Notes under the pieces: model-generated
What the model was told of the DNA's origin: nothing
Seen by the model: only the letters and a program-made list of their open reading frames with translations
Databases searched by the model: none
Source: Adiantum capillus-veneris
Taxonomy: Eukaryota > Streptophyta > Polypodiopsida > Polypodiales > Pteridaceae
Direction: 5' to 3'
DNA length: 64,000 nucleotides
Assembly (NCBI GenBank): GCA_014529385.2
Contig: CM043952.1
Coordinates: 152,570,057-152,634,056 of the forward strand
In this document: one piece after another, positions 36,374 to 49,157 of the stretch
How positions within the stretch are numbered: position 1 is the first letter of the stretch
Layout: the number at the start of each line of letters is the position of its first letter
Made by a program: the position numbers and the translations under genes

Positions 36374-37960
36374 ATGGCTGACAATAGTAAAGAGAGTGAA
36401 ATTAATGTTGATAACTTTGATTTTGCTAATGAGCAAGCTACTAATCATGCCCCGATGCTTGTTAACTATCTTGTTTCTAGGCTTCAACAAGCCATGGGCA
36501 ATCCATCCCTCCAAAGTGAAGTGCAACGGCAACTTCATGCTCATGGGATTCTTCAAGCTCCCTACCATGACAAGAGAACACCTAGAAAGCCTCCTTGTGA
36601 GACTTCCAAAAGAGGTCTCTCTCCGATTCGGGAAGAAGAAGAGGATCCCTATGAAGGTCTCAAAAATTTGCTCCTTGATGACGCATCTCCTTCTCAAAGG
36701 AGAATTCAAGAGCTTCCACCGAAGGAATGAGAAAGAAGTGAATCTCCCGCCACCTCGGTGGAGATGGCTCCATGAGGGCGGCGGGCTAAACTCTCTCCAT
36801 CACCTCCAAAACGGAGAAGACCATCGCATACTTCTCCACACCATACTTCAAAGAGGGATGACAAAAAGCAAGAGAAGAAAAAGGCGAGAAAGAGGACACT
36901 CTCTTCTCCATATTCTTCATCCTCTTCCTCTTATGAAAGTGATGGTGAAGACATAGAAGATCAAGAAAATAAAAAGGCGAGAAAGAGGTCACCCTCTTCT
37001 CCATCTTCCTCAAATTCTTCATCTTTTGAAGACAGTCATGGTGCAACCTTTGAACCATCAAAAAGAAGAGGCCATAGGAAATCCTATGCCACGTGGAAGA
37101 GGTCGTCTAAGCTCAGGAAATTCAAACAGGGAAGGAAGAGCATCTCTTTCCTTACGTATGATGGCACTTTTGGTGCTACGGACAAAGTCTTGGCCTTTAT
37201 CCAACAATTTGATGCGGCGTTCATAGATGAGGGATTCATTGAGTCCTCTAAGCTACACCATGTAGCTATGCACTTTCAAAAGTCCGCCAGACAATGGTGG
37301 TCTAGCCTATGGGCCAACGGTGAAGCTCCATGAACATCGAAAGCTTTAAGAGCTTACATTATGAAGCAATTTTTGGTCACCGATGCCAAAGAAAGTACTA
37401 ACCGAATGGCGAAGCTTGAAGCTCTCTCCCTATGAATTCATCCACAAATATGTAGACAAGTTTTGGAACCTACAACTCAAAGCTACTATCTTCAAAAAGG
37501 TGGATTTTGGAGAGCAAAAGCAGTAATTTTGTGCGGGCTTAACCGAAGAAATGGCGGAGTATGTCAACTCCCAAAGGCCACGCACCATATCAGTGGTAAT
37601 ACATCATACTATGGTGGCCTCTCGAATAAATTTTCGAACAGGGGCTAAGAGGAATTCTAAGCCCCCTGAAAACAAGGGTTCCAATGAGCCTAAGGTGAAG
37701 GAAAATGTCCAAAAGTCTCCTAAGGGCAACTCCAACAAAGCTAAAGAGAAGGGAGTTTATAAAGGCAAAAATAAACTCTCTCTTGAAGAGCTTGAGCGTT
37801 ATCGCAAGGATAATCAGTGTTTCAAGTGCGGCGAACAAGGGCATGCGTACCGCGCTTGTCCCCAAAAGAACAACTGCCATGATCCTCCTAGAGCTACCTT
37901 GGTCAAAATCCAAGAGGAGGAAACTCACCATAAAGGATCTCTTCTATGTCATGCTTGGGT
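36374..37960 (+). pseudogene. gypsy-2 gag
   Basis: Starts MADNSKESEINVDNFDFAN, homologous to gypsy-1 gag. One frame runs to 37331 with in-frame TGA at 36728-36730, ~36773 and ~37331, through a Ser/Lys/Arg-rich region (ARKRSPSSPS-type) to the gag core FQKSARQWWSSL. A deletion near 37390 shifts to the frame of 37551 onward, with TAA at 37524-37526 for Lys. The CCHC knuckle CFKCGEQGHAYRAC is at ~37819-37860. Confidence 0.88.
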
Positions 37961-40478
37961 AAAGGTAAGAGAACATGATGCTTTTATTCTCTTTGACCCC
38001 GGTTCTACTCATAATTTTATATCTATAGAGTTGGCCACCAAGCTAGGCATACAAGCCTACAAGATGGGAGATGTCCTACCCGCAGAGGGTGCATTCAAGG
38101 GGCAAGAAGCTTCAATCACTCCCTTAATAGGGAAATTGAGGCTCCATGTCCAAAGCTATGTGGACAAAGAGGAATTCTTTATCGCTCCTCTCAAGCATGA
38201 GGATGTAATCCTAGGGGCACCATGGTTTGATTGCATGGCTGCCAATGTTAAATTCCCTGAAAGGAGAATCTCCTTTAAGTTCAGGGAAAAATATATGTAT
38301 ATAGATGCTAAGGAAATGGGTAACACTATACCCATTGTACATACACAAACTTTCAAGAAGTCAATAAAGAGCTCTATTTCCGTGTACAAGATTTTTGTAA
38401 AAAATGAACCTAATGTTTTAACAAAAGAAAATATACACAATCAAAAGGAATTAGAGTTATCCAATTTTCTCAAGGGGTTTCAAGATGTCTTTATTGATGA
38501 CATCCCTTGTGAGCTACCTCCTAAACAAGGCAATGATGACCATGCAATTGAACTCCTTCCAAGAAGTTCACCACCTAACAAACCTCCTTATAGAGTTTCT
38601 CAAGCTCAACAAGAGGAGATTATGCGGCAAGTGCATGAGTTAGTTGAGAAGGGCATGGTTAGGCCTAGCTCATCTCCATTTTGCTCACATGTGCTATTAG
38701 TGCAAAAGAAAGACGGCACATATCATATGTGTGTCTACTATAGAGCACTAAATAGGATCACTATCAAGAATAGGTTTCCCGTTCCATGGGTAGAAGACCT
38801 ATTTGATAAGCTACAAGGATCGACCTACTTCAGTAGGATTGACCTAAAAAGTGGCTATCATCAAATAAGGATAGTTGATCAAGACATTGTAAAGACCGCA
38901 TTTTGCACCACATTTGGTCTTTACGAATACATTGTCATGCCTTTTGGCTTGACCAATGCACCAGCCACATTCAATCGCTTGATGGAGAAGCTGTTCAGGC
39001 CTCATCGAACCTTCACTGGAGTGTTCTTTGATGATATTATCATCTACTCTAATTCATTAGACGAACACAAGCAACACCTCCAGGTAATATTTCAAGTTTT
39101 AAGAGAGAATACACTTTATGTTAATCGAAAGAAAAGTGAATTTTTCTTGCAAGAGATTCAGTATTTAGGTCACATTATCTCTCAAGATGGCATCCAAATG
39201 GATCCATCAAAGTTAGAGGTAATAAAAGGATGGCCTAAACCAAGGAATCTTCTTGAACTAAGAAGCTTTATAGGTATGTGTGCATACTATAGACGCTTCA
39301 TAGAAAAGTTCTCACAAATTGCAGGACCATTACATGACCTAACAAAGAAAAGAGTTAGGTATACATGGTCTGCTAAGGAGAACAATGCTTTCGAAAAGCT
39401 TATCTCTCTACATGTGCTTACACTACCGGATCTCTCAAAACCATTTGACGTCCAATGTGATGCTTGTGGTGATTTCCTTGGAGCTGTTTTGCTCCAAGAA
39501 GGGCACGCCATAGGCTATGAAAGTCGAAGGCTCGACCCTGTTGAGCAAGCTCTAGGCATATATGAAAAGTAACTCCTTGCAATTCTACATGCCTTAGACT
39601 CATGGAAGCACTATTTATTGGGGACTCCTTTCATTATGCGAACGGATCACCAAAGTCTTAAGTACTTCATGACGCAGACCAAGCTCTCCAACAAACAAAT
39701 GAGGTGGGAAAATTTTGTTTCGCAATTTCATTTTCATATTGCTCACATTGCTGGCAAGCATAATCAAGTAGCAGATGCACTCTCAAGACGGCCGAGAGTG
39801 AATGAGGTTTCCATAGCAACTCACAATGATCTATCCTCAATGATAGATGAGTATGCTACTGATCCCGATTTTAGAGATGTGATTTCAGCCCTTGCATTAG
39901 GGAAGAAAGAAGAACCATTTACTTTACAAGATGGTTATCTTCTCTATGGAAATAGACAATGTGTTACTAACTCACTACGTGAGAAAGTAATGTATGAATC
40001 TAATGCTCCACCTCATGCGGGGCATAGAGGGATTCAGTCTACCTTAAAGGGACTTGAAACATATCTCTATTGGCCTACCAGGAAAGTGAACACACAAGAG
40101 TATGTTTCTAAATGTGTGGTATGCCAATGACAAAATTTGATAGAGGGAAGCAACTTGGATTGCTTCAACCCTTGCCAATTCCTAATTCACCATGGGAGAG
40201 CATATCCATGGATTTTATCTTTGGATTGCCTAAGTCTATCCATGGGAATACGGGAATATGGACGATAGTAGATAGGTTCAGTAAACAAGCTCATTTTATA
40301 CCTGTCAAAAAGACTATCAAAGCCCATCAAATGGCAACCCTCTTTATTTCACAAATTTTCAAGTACCATGTCTTGCCAATGTCCATAGTGTCGAATAGAG
40401 ATCCTAGAATGACCAGTAATTTCTAGAAGGGTCTCTTTGAGAATTTAGGGACAAGGCTAAACTTCTCTTCGGTGCTAT
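37961..40478 (+). pseudogene. gypsy-2 pol: protease, RT, RNase H, integrase
   Basis: In one frame to 39572: protease ILFDPGSTHNFIS with catalytic Asp kept, RT with [27 protein letters not shown] and FFDDIIIYS (the CVDYR motif is CVYYR), then RNase H. TAA at 39570-39572 replaces a Glu codon; the frame continues (LLAILHALDSWKHYL, RTDHQSLKYF, HNQVADALSR). Integrase zinc finger (HAGHRGIQST, CVVCQ) runs to 40130; after a +1 shift the core follows (SISMDFIFGLPKS, DRFSKQAHFI, SNRDPR). A TAG at 40423-40425 and a break at about 40478 end it before the catalytic Glu region. Confidence 0.92.
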
Positions 40479-40523
40479 TAGTGCAAAAGAAAGACGGCAC
40501 ATATCGTATGTGTGTCTTCGCAA
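40479..40523 (+). repeat. Misplaced RT-domain piece (filler)
   Basis: About 45 bp matching 38691-38737 of the gypsy-2 RT ([14 protein letters not shown]), fused after integrase sequence. It differs from the local RT at one base (TATCGTATG against TATCATATG), so it came from another copy. Confidence 0.8.
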
Positions 40524-40727
40524 GACCACCTAGTGGCAAATAGAGATCCTTCTGGTAGAGATAGTCTTCAATCTGCATCTTCCAATGTTGGTAGTTTTTG
40601 CCGTTGAACTTCTCAATCTTGAGATTCCCTTCCTCCGCCATAACTCCCACTCAATTCAAGGAATCCTTATCTATTTGAGTAGATTACTTAATGGAGAGAG
40701 ATAGATTTCACACACAAGAGATTATAG

Positions 40728-40764
<37 letters not shown>

Positions 40765-41432
40765 CACGATATACGTGGTTCACCCAATGTGGGCTACGTC
40801 CACGGGAAAGCAGCCACTCAATGGCTTTAGTACTTCAAAACAAGTAGTAGTTTACAAAGGGATTATACCCTTAATGGAGCTCCCGCCTTGCTTCACTCTC
40901 ACCACCTCACACTCACCTTGTTGCATCAACTTCACACTCTGAAATGTGTGTAGAAATGGCCTCCTTTTATAGGCCAAAAGGGCTGCCCTCTCTTATGAGA
41001 GGCAGCCATGTGTAGCCGCCCTTGTGCGAATAAGTCCAAATCGGACCCTCCAATCTGCCCATGTGGGGCCGCCCTTGAGAAGACAAGTCCGCTTTTGAAT
41101 TCGGCCACCGGCCACCGGCCATTGACTTTCGACCACCGGCCATTGACTACCGGCCACCGGCCAACCGACGGTTGTTTTCCGACCACTTTCCGGCCGCCGT
41201 CCGGCCATAATATTCCGGCGAAAAGGGATATTCCGGCGAGGGAAAAAAAAGTCTCGGGGGCTTCCGCCCCCGAGGCCTATAAAGTTGCCCCTGATTTTTG
41301 GCCATGAAAATTTTGGTTTCTGGCGAGTGATTTTCCTTCACGCACGATGGCTTCTCCTCATAATGGGGGCCTTACAAATGTGCGCTTTTACCACAGAAAA
41401 TTACAAGGATAAATCGGGCCCCATACTTAACA
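40524..41432 (-). mobile_element. Copia LTR plus gag start, fragment
   Basis: On the minus strand, the edge TGTTAAGTATGGGG at 41432 is LTR-like. A TATA box (CCTATAAAAGG, 40965-40976), a CCGGCCA-rich tandem region (41098-41165), and the ACGTGGTTCACCCAA / GGGCTACGTCCAC block common in plant LTRs follow. The gag opening MAEEGNLKIEKFNGKNY, WKMQIEDYLYQKDLYLPLGG is at 40524-40641. The rest of the element is missing, and I see no primer site between LTR and gag. Confidence 0.75.
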
Positions 41433-42452
41433 TTAAGCTCTCTAGAAGACTATTGGACAGTCTCCCAAGGGGACCAATGATCATTCAGCAACCCAATGGC
41501 TTGCTGATTCCTATTGGCCACGAGGCAAAGGGGTCCAATGAGAGTTTAGTTGAATTATTGAATTACCTAAATCTCTCACAAAAGGGGAAAGGGGGACACA
41601 TGTCAAAAGTCTATCACTTATGCTGCTTAATTGTCATTGGCTAAGCCTGGGGAGGTGCAATAGGATGCTAGCATGAGTAATTAGCAAGGGGGGTCGACCA
41701 AGAGAGAGAGGGGGCTGATTTTTGCAAGGCATTATTGACACACACACTCACACTATCTCCTGTGTGAAGTGAAGAAGACTCTCTCTCCTTCTCAAGCTTT
41801 AATGGAAAGCTTATCACCTACTCCAAGCTTGTGAGAAGCAAGGCCTAAACCAATAAATCTTGGCTTTGTGATGAAAATCCAACCAAGAGCCAAGCTTCAA
41901 TTCATGCTCATCTCCTCTACCATGCTAATTACTAAGCTAAGCTATGCTAATATGAGTGATTATGTGAGGAGATGTACATCTTTCTCATAAGAATACTCCT
42001 TCTTCCTCTCAATCTACTCTCATACCCCGCTAGCTCTCACCATCTTCGAAGGTGTGTGAGGACTTGGGTCTGAGACCGTGAGGGAATTGATGTTGTGTTT
42101 GATGAGTGTTTTGCGTAGTGCATGAAGTTTCCATCTTCATTGCACTAGCTAGTATTGAAGGAACACAAGAAATTGTATTGTAAAATGTCTCTCTTGATGG
42201 GAGAAACCATAATACAAAGCCTTTTGGAGGGGGACCGGCTCCATGAAAATCTGGTCCTCAACTGCTGTCAATTTCTTAATTTCTCTCTCTTTTTAAGTAT
42301 TGTTCATGCTATCTAACTAGGTGTTACGCTTTTGTTGCTCTCTCCACCCAAGCACTCTTGTTAATCTCATTAGGAATCTATTCTAATGAAACGCTCACTA
42401 TGTTCATGCTATTTTCCGCTACACACAAGTTACTAGGCCATTAAATGTTACA
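41433..42452 (+). repeat. gypsy-2 3' LTR, left end missing
   Basis: About 1,018 bp aligned to the 5' LTR. Most of the few differences fall in the first 90 bp; over the last ~915 bp I count about 3 mismatches. The left end is replaced by the copia fragment. Confidence 0.93.
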
Positions 42453-42784
42453 ACGTCTACTCGCTTTCTTTTCTGAATTTGCAAATGTCTGATTGCCTGT
42501 ACGATTGCAGAAGAGGCCAATACTTGCTTTTGTTGCATGCGATGAATGATTCCGCGATAAAACCACTAAAATAATTACTTTAGACTGTTTGCCTTATTTC
42601 GAGAGCCTCCATGTTGTGTGTGTCTGAAGTAGGCATTTCTAGCCATGTAATGAGACTTCTCCAGGCCCTGTGTGTTCCATATACCTAGATTCCCATACTT
42701 TTGGATGAAGTATGGCAAATGATTAAAAATAATGTGCTGCAAAAGAAGAAATTTATTTTTTTAAACACAGACTTAGTACTAAGA

Positions 42785-45251
42785 CTATATGAGGTGCTTT
42801 GAATTTACCATGTAATGAGTGATTTGAGTGTCAGTCCATGCTGTCTTGAAGGATTTTTTCAGTAGGTTCTGTTTAAACTTGTTGAGATTATCTAGCGACC
42901 AATCATCATTCTCACACATTTGAAATAATATGCCAATGGAACGCCACACATCACCCTTTACATAGCGAGTTGTTGGATCTTGGTCTTTCATTGCTAAATG
43001 AGGTTTTTTCCAGTGCATATACTCAACTTTGCTAATGTAGGTAGAGTGATATACTCTCCCTCGCTTTGTTAGCTTCACATCTTTCATACCTTGAGGTTTA
43101 GATAGAAAACGGCATGCCTTGACCCCACCTATGGATGGTTTGCAGGGTACATGTTTCTCATTGGTTGACCTTTTTTCGTTCTGCTGTATTTTCACATTGC
43201 CCCCATGTAGACCAATATCTGACAAAGCTAGTTCCAAAGCCTCTAAAGCGACTTGTCGTTCAGATGACTTTTTGATTTTCCAAGAAAACCCAATGTACAT
43301 ATATATCAACTTCTCTACAATTCGGCAGAGAGCATGCATTGTACAAATATGGACATTAACAAGTGGTATATTCAGAACTGGTCGGAAATTAGAGTCTTGA
43401 TTGTGACGAGTAGGAGCCTTTTGCCACCACTTTGGGTCCATCACTTTTGCAGGTTCCATGCAATACAAGCATGGAGACTTTTCCATGGCACCCATTCCAC
43501 AATTATACATACACTTCAGTGTTTTGAGGTCACCTGCAAGATGCCATTGAACTTGAAAGTCTCCTCTCCCATCTACAGTGAATACCTCCCCTCGATTCAT
43601 TTGCCTATCAATGATATCTGGAATAGAGTTTTGATGGAACATCCAAAATAAAATGCCGTGGTCTTCTTTCTTTACATGCAAGATCAATCCTTATGAGATA
43701 CAAAAATTAAATCTAAAATTTAGGTACAATAGAGGGCTTGCTAGAGCTGCAAAATTGGAGATAACTGAATTACCTAAAATGTACCAAGCCACCATATGTT
43801 TGTTTCTGATTGAACATTGAAGTATGAAGGGTCATCAGTGGGACATTTGGAAAGGGCCCTATTCATTAATGTGATTGTAACTCGCTCTAGCTTCTTCTCT
43901 TTAAGAATCTCACACTCATCTAGCTTCAAAACAAAATGTAGAATTCCACCTATCTCTTCAAATGTGATATTGTAGAACTCTACCATTCTAGTTTGCAGCA
44001 ACGTGATGTCCATGAAGATATTGTTGTACTCAATCATAAGTGACAATAGTTCCCTGTGAGCTATAAATATCTTGAATATGAAATGGACATCCAATGAAGT
44101 CTGTTTATTCATTATTGAGTTGTAGTCTTTCCTTACAAACACTTGCAGTTGTTGGTAAAAGCTTAGATTTTATTTCCTCCTTCACAAACATGGAAGAGAT
44201 AGACTGTTGAATAGCTGAGTAACCTCTTTTACTAACTCCAAGGGAGTCCAATCAACCCTGTATATGCTTGGCAGGCACTGCATTCTTTGAAATGAATCTG
44301 TCAATGACATCTCGTTGCAAAACCTTAAAATTTTTGTCATGCATGATATCCTTTGCAAGACCACTAGTTATCAATGGCTTTAAGTGCTTTCCTACATTGG
44401 CCTTCGGGTCTATGTTTTCTTTGTCTGGATAGATGGAATCTCTACAAAGAAAGAATAACTAACATAAACAAACATTAGATTAATTTAAATTAATTAGATA
44501 GTTTACAATGCTCACCTCAATGCTTGGATTCCTTTCTTAAGGCCGCCAGAGCCTACCTTCAACGTTTCAAGATTCCGTAGTTTCTTCTTTCGCACACGAG
44601 TGCCTAACATTGTCTCTTTGTTTTGTAATGACAGTACCTTTTTTCACAAGACCTTTGATTCTTGTGTACGTTGCATTACAGTCTTTTGGTCCTCATGATG
44701 CAAGTTTGAAAGTCTTTGAATCTCATTTGCTTGGTGCTTCACCATGTCTTTATAAGTTTTTGATTTGTTGTTTAGAGCTTTACGGTAGCCAAGCAATCCA
44801 ATCTCTCCATTACCTGCAAAGCTCACTAAGTTAGTGGGATTTGAAAATGTTGGGAAATCATTTGTCATGGGATTCAATGGAAAGAGTGAGCCTTTTGTCC
44901 AAATATCCAAGTGTTTTACTCCTCTGCTCTGAGTCTCTCTGTCATGATCGGTGTCACTTTGATGTTAGTTTTGCCTCGTTTACACAGTGGCGTATATTGG
45001 TGATCCAGGTCAATGTGTAGATGATAGAAGGGTCTCTTAAGGAGGACATTTTTCGGGGTGGAAGAAGAAGCCATGTGTTCAACAGGGCAAGAAAGGGAGG
45101 ATTTCTTTAAGGTCAGCGCACAAACAGTGCGAGAGTAAGGAGAGAGCAGGTTTGGAAGGATATTTCCTTTACTCATACATTCCATGTACAGGAAACTCTC
45201 TCCAATTCTAGGACGTTCACTAAATGCAACTGAAAACGATTTATTCTTCAA
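42785..45251 (-). pseudogene. Unidentified spliced gene or element remnant
   Basis: Minus-strand pieces: 44916-45251; 44644-44910; ~44520-44612 ending at a donor (GLKKGIQALR); ~44110-44460 (YPDKENIDPKANVGKHLKPL, VLQRDVIDRFIS, LGVSKRGYSAIQ); 43785-44104 (VLKLDECEILKEKKLERVTI); and 42785-43689 (GRGDFQVQWHLAGDLKTLKC, CLYCMEPAKVMDP, FKTAWTDTQITHYM). The last two join in frame through a clean intron (43690-43784), giving WWLGLILHVKKEDHG. One in-frame TGA and a frameshift near 44107 show decay. The GDLK...CxxC pattern recalls uncharacterised repeat-associated proteins, but I cannot name the family. Function unknown. Confidence 0.5.
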
Positions 45252-45439
45252 TCATCACGGCCGTTATGACACTGTGGCAAGAATCTACTTGTAAGTACAC
45301 TTTTCGAATGGTTATTCCAACTTTACATTTGCTTTTACTACAACTATTTTCTAGAGAGAGAAATCCAAAATTCTATTTTTCTTTGAAGGCTCTCCAAATG
45401 ACCTCCAAAATTTCCTAATGCTTCTGCACTGCACTTGCC

Positions 45440-47060
45440 TGCTCCCTCTGCTTGGCATAGACCACCTCCTAGCTTCGACCAACTTTAGTTGTACCAATGT
45501 CACAAGTGATTATCATGCTCAGTTGTTTCTTCACATGTAAGGTCAGTACATAAGGTTCGATGATCTAATTATGGGGTACATTGTGGCCAAGCGTAAAACT
45601 GTTTATGTGATACATGATGGCTTCAGAGAGTAGCATATAGTTAACCACACTATTCCCATTGTGTTTCTACATGTAAATCCATTAGTTCCACTCCATAAAG
45701 CTACACGATTGGCAATGAGAAGACCATTGTTGTTGCACATGTGTAAAAGTAATCTTCCACAATGCTCCATCTCTTTCTCATCCATTAAAGTACAATCATA
45801 CAAGTGAACTTACTCCAACTCCCTTGGTATGTATGGCATATCAAAGTGTAATTGAGTATCATGTTGCAATGTTTTTATGCAAGCATTCATATCCCCAAAG
45901 ACAATAACATCACATTTTCCTTTAAAATAAGCAACGCCTCCTCTAAATCAACAAATGATTGATCTCTATCCATACAAGCATAAAAGGGGAATCGTGATGA
46001 GGAATGTAACAATCGGCTACAAAAATGGGTGCTCTTTTTGGTGTCATAATTTCTAGCCATACATAATGTTTGTGCTTGTCATCTTTCACAATTGATACGA
46101 AATCTTTCACTCCTTTCTTAATCATATATGCTTATTCTTCTTGCCCTCTTTGTTGCTTGAAATTCTTTGACCATATCAATGAATGTACATTGTAATCCTG
46201 CAACTCATTAATCCTTTGTGTATCATGCTCCGAAATTTCAATAAGAAGTACAACATCGTCTTTGCTTGTTAATGCATCTATGCCAACCCCCACATTCCAT
46301 GGGTATCCATTGTAATTCCAAAATCATACTTTCAATTGTAACTTGGCCCCATAGGTCGCGTTTTCCTATTTTCTCGGGAGATTTGCCTCCTCCTTAGACA
46401 TGTTTTCTTCACGAGAGATCTCCTTTCCTTTCCTCATATGTCTTGTGACACACATTTTGTTGCTTAGTAGTGCGATTTTCACATACAAAACATCTTCTAC
46501 CCCTTAAATAAATCCAACTACTATCAAGGATAATCTTTTGTTTGGTCTAATTTGACATAGTGTATCTCTCAAATGAGAAACTCCTTGCTTACCCACTCTA
46601 TTTTCTATGTAATCCATAACTCTTGACATGCCAAAGCAAAATCTTTGATAACAATCGTAAGAGAAGAAGGTGTCTCTAACTTTTCTTTGGGGATTCCAAA
46701 TAACAATACTCTTGGAACGTCACTGTTCTTCCTCCAACTCTTCCACATCTACATTCTCAACATTCTTTGTTTGGACCATAGCTTGCATGGGAGACAAATT
46801 GAGAATCACATTGCTACCACATACATTAGCTCAAGGCTTGTTTGTGCATAGATTTTTCATGTTGCATACATCACAGCTCATGATGTCAAATTTCTCCTCT
46901 TTCAATACATAGTCTTACTCCAAGTGCTTTGGTCATGTGCTCCTTCAAGGAATTCAAGTCTACAAGAGAGTGTTTACATTCTTTGACTTCCTCTTCAAGT
47001 TGCATCAAACCTCTTGTTTGCATCTCAAGTGTCCTTTTAAGATACTCATTCTAAAAAACA
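45440..47060 (-). pseudogene. LINE (non-LTR retrotransposon) fragment with AP-endonuclease
   Basis: Minus-strand, frame-broken. An N-terminal coiled-coil-like stretch (QLEEEVKECKHSLVDLNSLK, near 46920-47030), then an ORF1-like part (YCYQRFCFGM, IENRVGKQGVSHLRDTL), then the endonuclease start (WNYNGYPWNVGVGIDAL, VVLLIEISEHDTQRI), the middle with VWLEIMTPKRAPIFVADCYI (45943-46125), and the end with GLLIANRVALWSGTNGFTC (45603-45803). This order is that of L1-type ORF2. No reverse transcriptase follows. Confidence 0.65.
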
Positions 47061-47505
47061 AGAACTCTTAGCATGCCATTCTTCTTTTCAAGTGCCACTA
47101 AGTCTTTACCTTACTTGTTTACAGTCTCTAGCAATGATACCAAGCATGCCATAATCATGCTTTTCAATGTCATTGGTAAGGTGGTTGTTTTGCTATCTCC
47201 ATACTTAGGAGATTTTGGATCATTTTACACAAGGGTTGTGGACCTTGTTCAAAAAGAAAAACCCTTGTGAGTGCCAAAAGACCTTGTATGTAGTTTATAA
47301 GAGATGAGAGTCACCTTCTTTGAACCTATTCACTTCAGACTGCAAAAAAGTCTTTCATTACTTGTTTTTTTTTTTTCACATCAATGTGTAGAGGGTATTG
47401 TGCTCTTCAATTAAGGCTATAGATCAACCAAAACAGAGTTTGGATGAAGGAGTTATGATCAAAAGAGTGAAATGTTATCTACTAAATCAAAATTGGCTAC
47501 ATTTG

Positions 47506-47536
47506 GGGCGGGGGGGGGGGGGAGAGAGAGAGAGAG
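47506..47536 (+). repeat. G-run followed by (GA)n
   Basis: GGGGCGGGGGGGGGGGGG then GAGAGAGAG. A (CT)n run follows at 47687-47722. Confidence 0.9.
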
Positions 47537-47680
47537 TGGATTCAAGAGGAAGATAGGGTAGGAGGGAGAGAAAGTGGATTAGAGATCGTGAGAATGTAGG
47601 AATGGCATGCCCAAGCCCACTATGAGAGAGAAAGAGAGAACATAATAGATGGCAAGGATGGTAGGCTTGTTCCTACCATG

Positions 47681-47725
<45 letters not shown>

Positions 47726-48546
47726 TATGCATGCTAGCGAGGCCAATCCATACCATGTATTACATGTTAGTGAGAGAGTGGAAGGAAGGAGGGGAGAGGG
47801 AGGCTTAGTTATATCTGCCACGAACATGGGAGGGCAGGATCTACGATGGGATAAATAAGAACCGTAAATCTTAAATATAGTCATCTCAAGAAAGAGGTAA
47901 CCGTGGGTACTTGAAATTGCAATGCCCCTTGCACCTCCGGGGTACATCCTAGGTGTTGAGAGACACAAGCCCTAACCACCATGCTTGTGCGTGGTTTTAT
48001 CGTGTGAATGTGTCGTGAGGCAAAAGTAATCGAGTTCGAGATTACTTCAACTTTCTTGGCAAGATCTACGGCATTCGAATGATGGCAAGGCCCTAATTTG
48101 ATACAGACCCTTTGATCCCACCTGCTCATGCCTGTGTGAAGAATAGCAATGAAGACTTGGTAGGAAGATATTGTAGAAACTGTGTATTTACAACCAATCA
48201 TTTGGCTTATATAATTGTTGTGTGACAAGGCCACATATACAAACTCCTCCTGAGAAAAGATAAGAGGAGAATATGCGCGAGTAGTGTGGTATAAGATCCT
48301 GTCTAGTTTGCATATATGAGAGGCTATTTGTTTTGAGTGTAAGTCCACCCTATAAAGCAAGGGGTGGAGTGGAGGAGATATAATGTCCATATTGTCATTA
48401 CTAGTGAGAGGGTTAATGGATGGAAAGTAAGCTTGTTTTGAGTGGAGGATTGACGTGCTATAATAATGGGTTGTCTTCTCTTCTGAGTGGAATTTGTATT
48501 GCTTTGTGTAGATGATTAACAAGGTTGGTGTGCCGGTAGGAGTTGT

Positions 48547-49108
48547 TCATACGTCTGCAAATAGACGATAGGTTGTTGCTTGACTGATTATATTGCGCAT
48601 AGAGGAAATGCCACCAAGAAGCATGATAACACATGCACATGACATGATAAGGTAGTTGATCCAAAAGGTGAGTGTCTTGACACTAGGCTTGAAGATGATG
48701 TTGTAGAAGAGGATTGGGAGAAAAAGACAGATTGGCGTGAATCCGACCGCCCCCATGAATGCGCTAAACTCCACAAAGAAGGGTAGCATCGCTGCCAATA
48801 GTGTGGACATTACCACAAAGAAGGATCTTGTGAGCAATCTTGCTGTGAAGTTTCTTTTGGAGAACTTTCCTTGCTCGGCATCTACTGCTATCACTTCCAA
48901 CCTCTCAAATGTTGGATGGAGATGGAGCTGGTAAGAAAATACACAACAAGAGTCACATGCTTGGCTAGATAAAATTTTCCTCACTCCACAAAAAATAAAT
49001 TTATTGCAGATTTGAGCTTAGATGCTTAAGTTAAAGTATCTTAATGCTTCATCAAGAAAATGGACTACAGGGACCATCCATAGTCACTCACTTACCAAGA
49101 ATGCAACC

Positions 49109-49157
<49 letters not shown>

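Larger units (their letters stand above)
34419..42452 (+). mobile_element. Ty3/gypsy LTR retrotransposon 'gypsy-2' with rearranged 3' part
   Basis: The LTR ends ATGTTACA at 35956 and 42452. Primer site TGGTATCAGAGC follows the 5' LTR at 35958-35969. The gag-PR-RT-RH-IN order is readable at 36374-40478. Between integrase and 3' LTR lie a short misplaced RT piece and a minus-strand copia fragment (40524-41432), which also replaces the left part of the 3' LTR. Flanks show no clear target duplication (the left edge, 34419, is inferred from TGTTAAAG). Same family as gypsy-1. Confidence 0.9.

Noticed and set aside
47881-48522. 213-codon open frame on the minus strand, downstream of the GAT1-like stop
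   Set aside because: No recognisable domain; it lies in the expected 3' UTR/flank of the GAT1-like gene and has no splice or start context. Kept out as chance.
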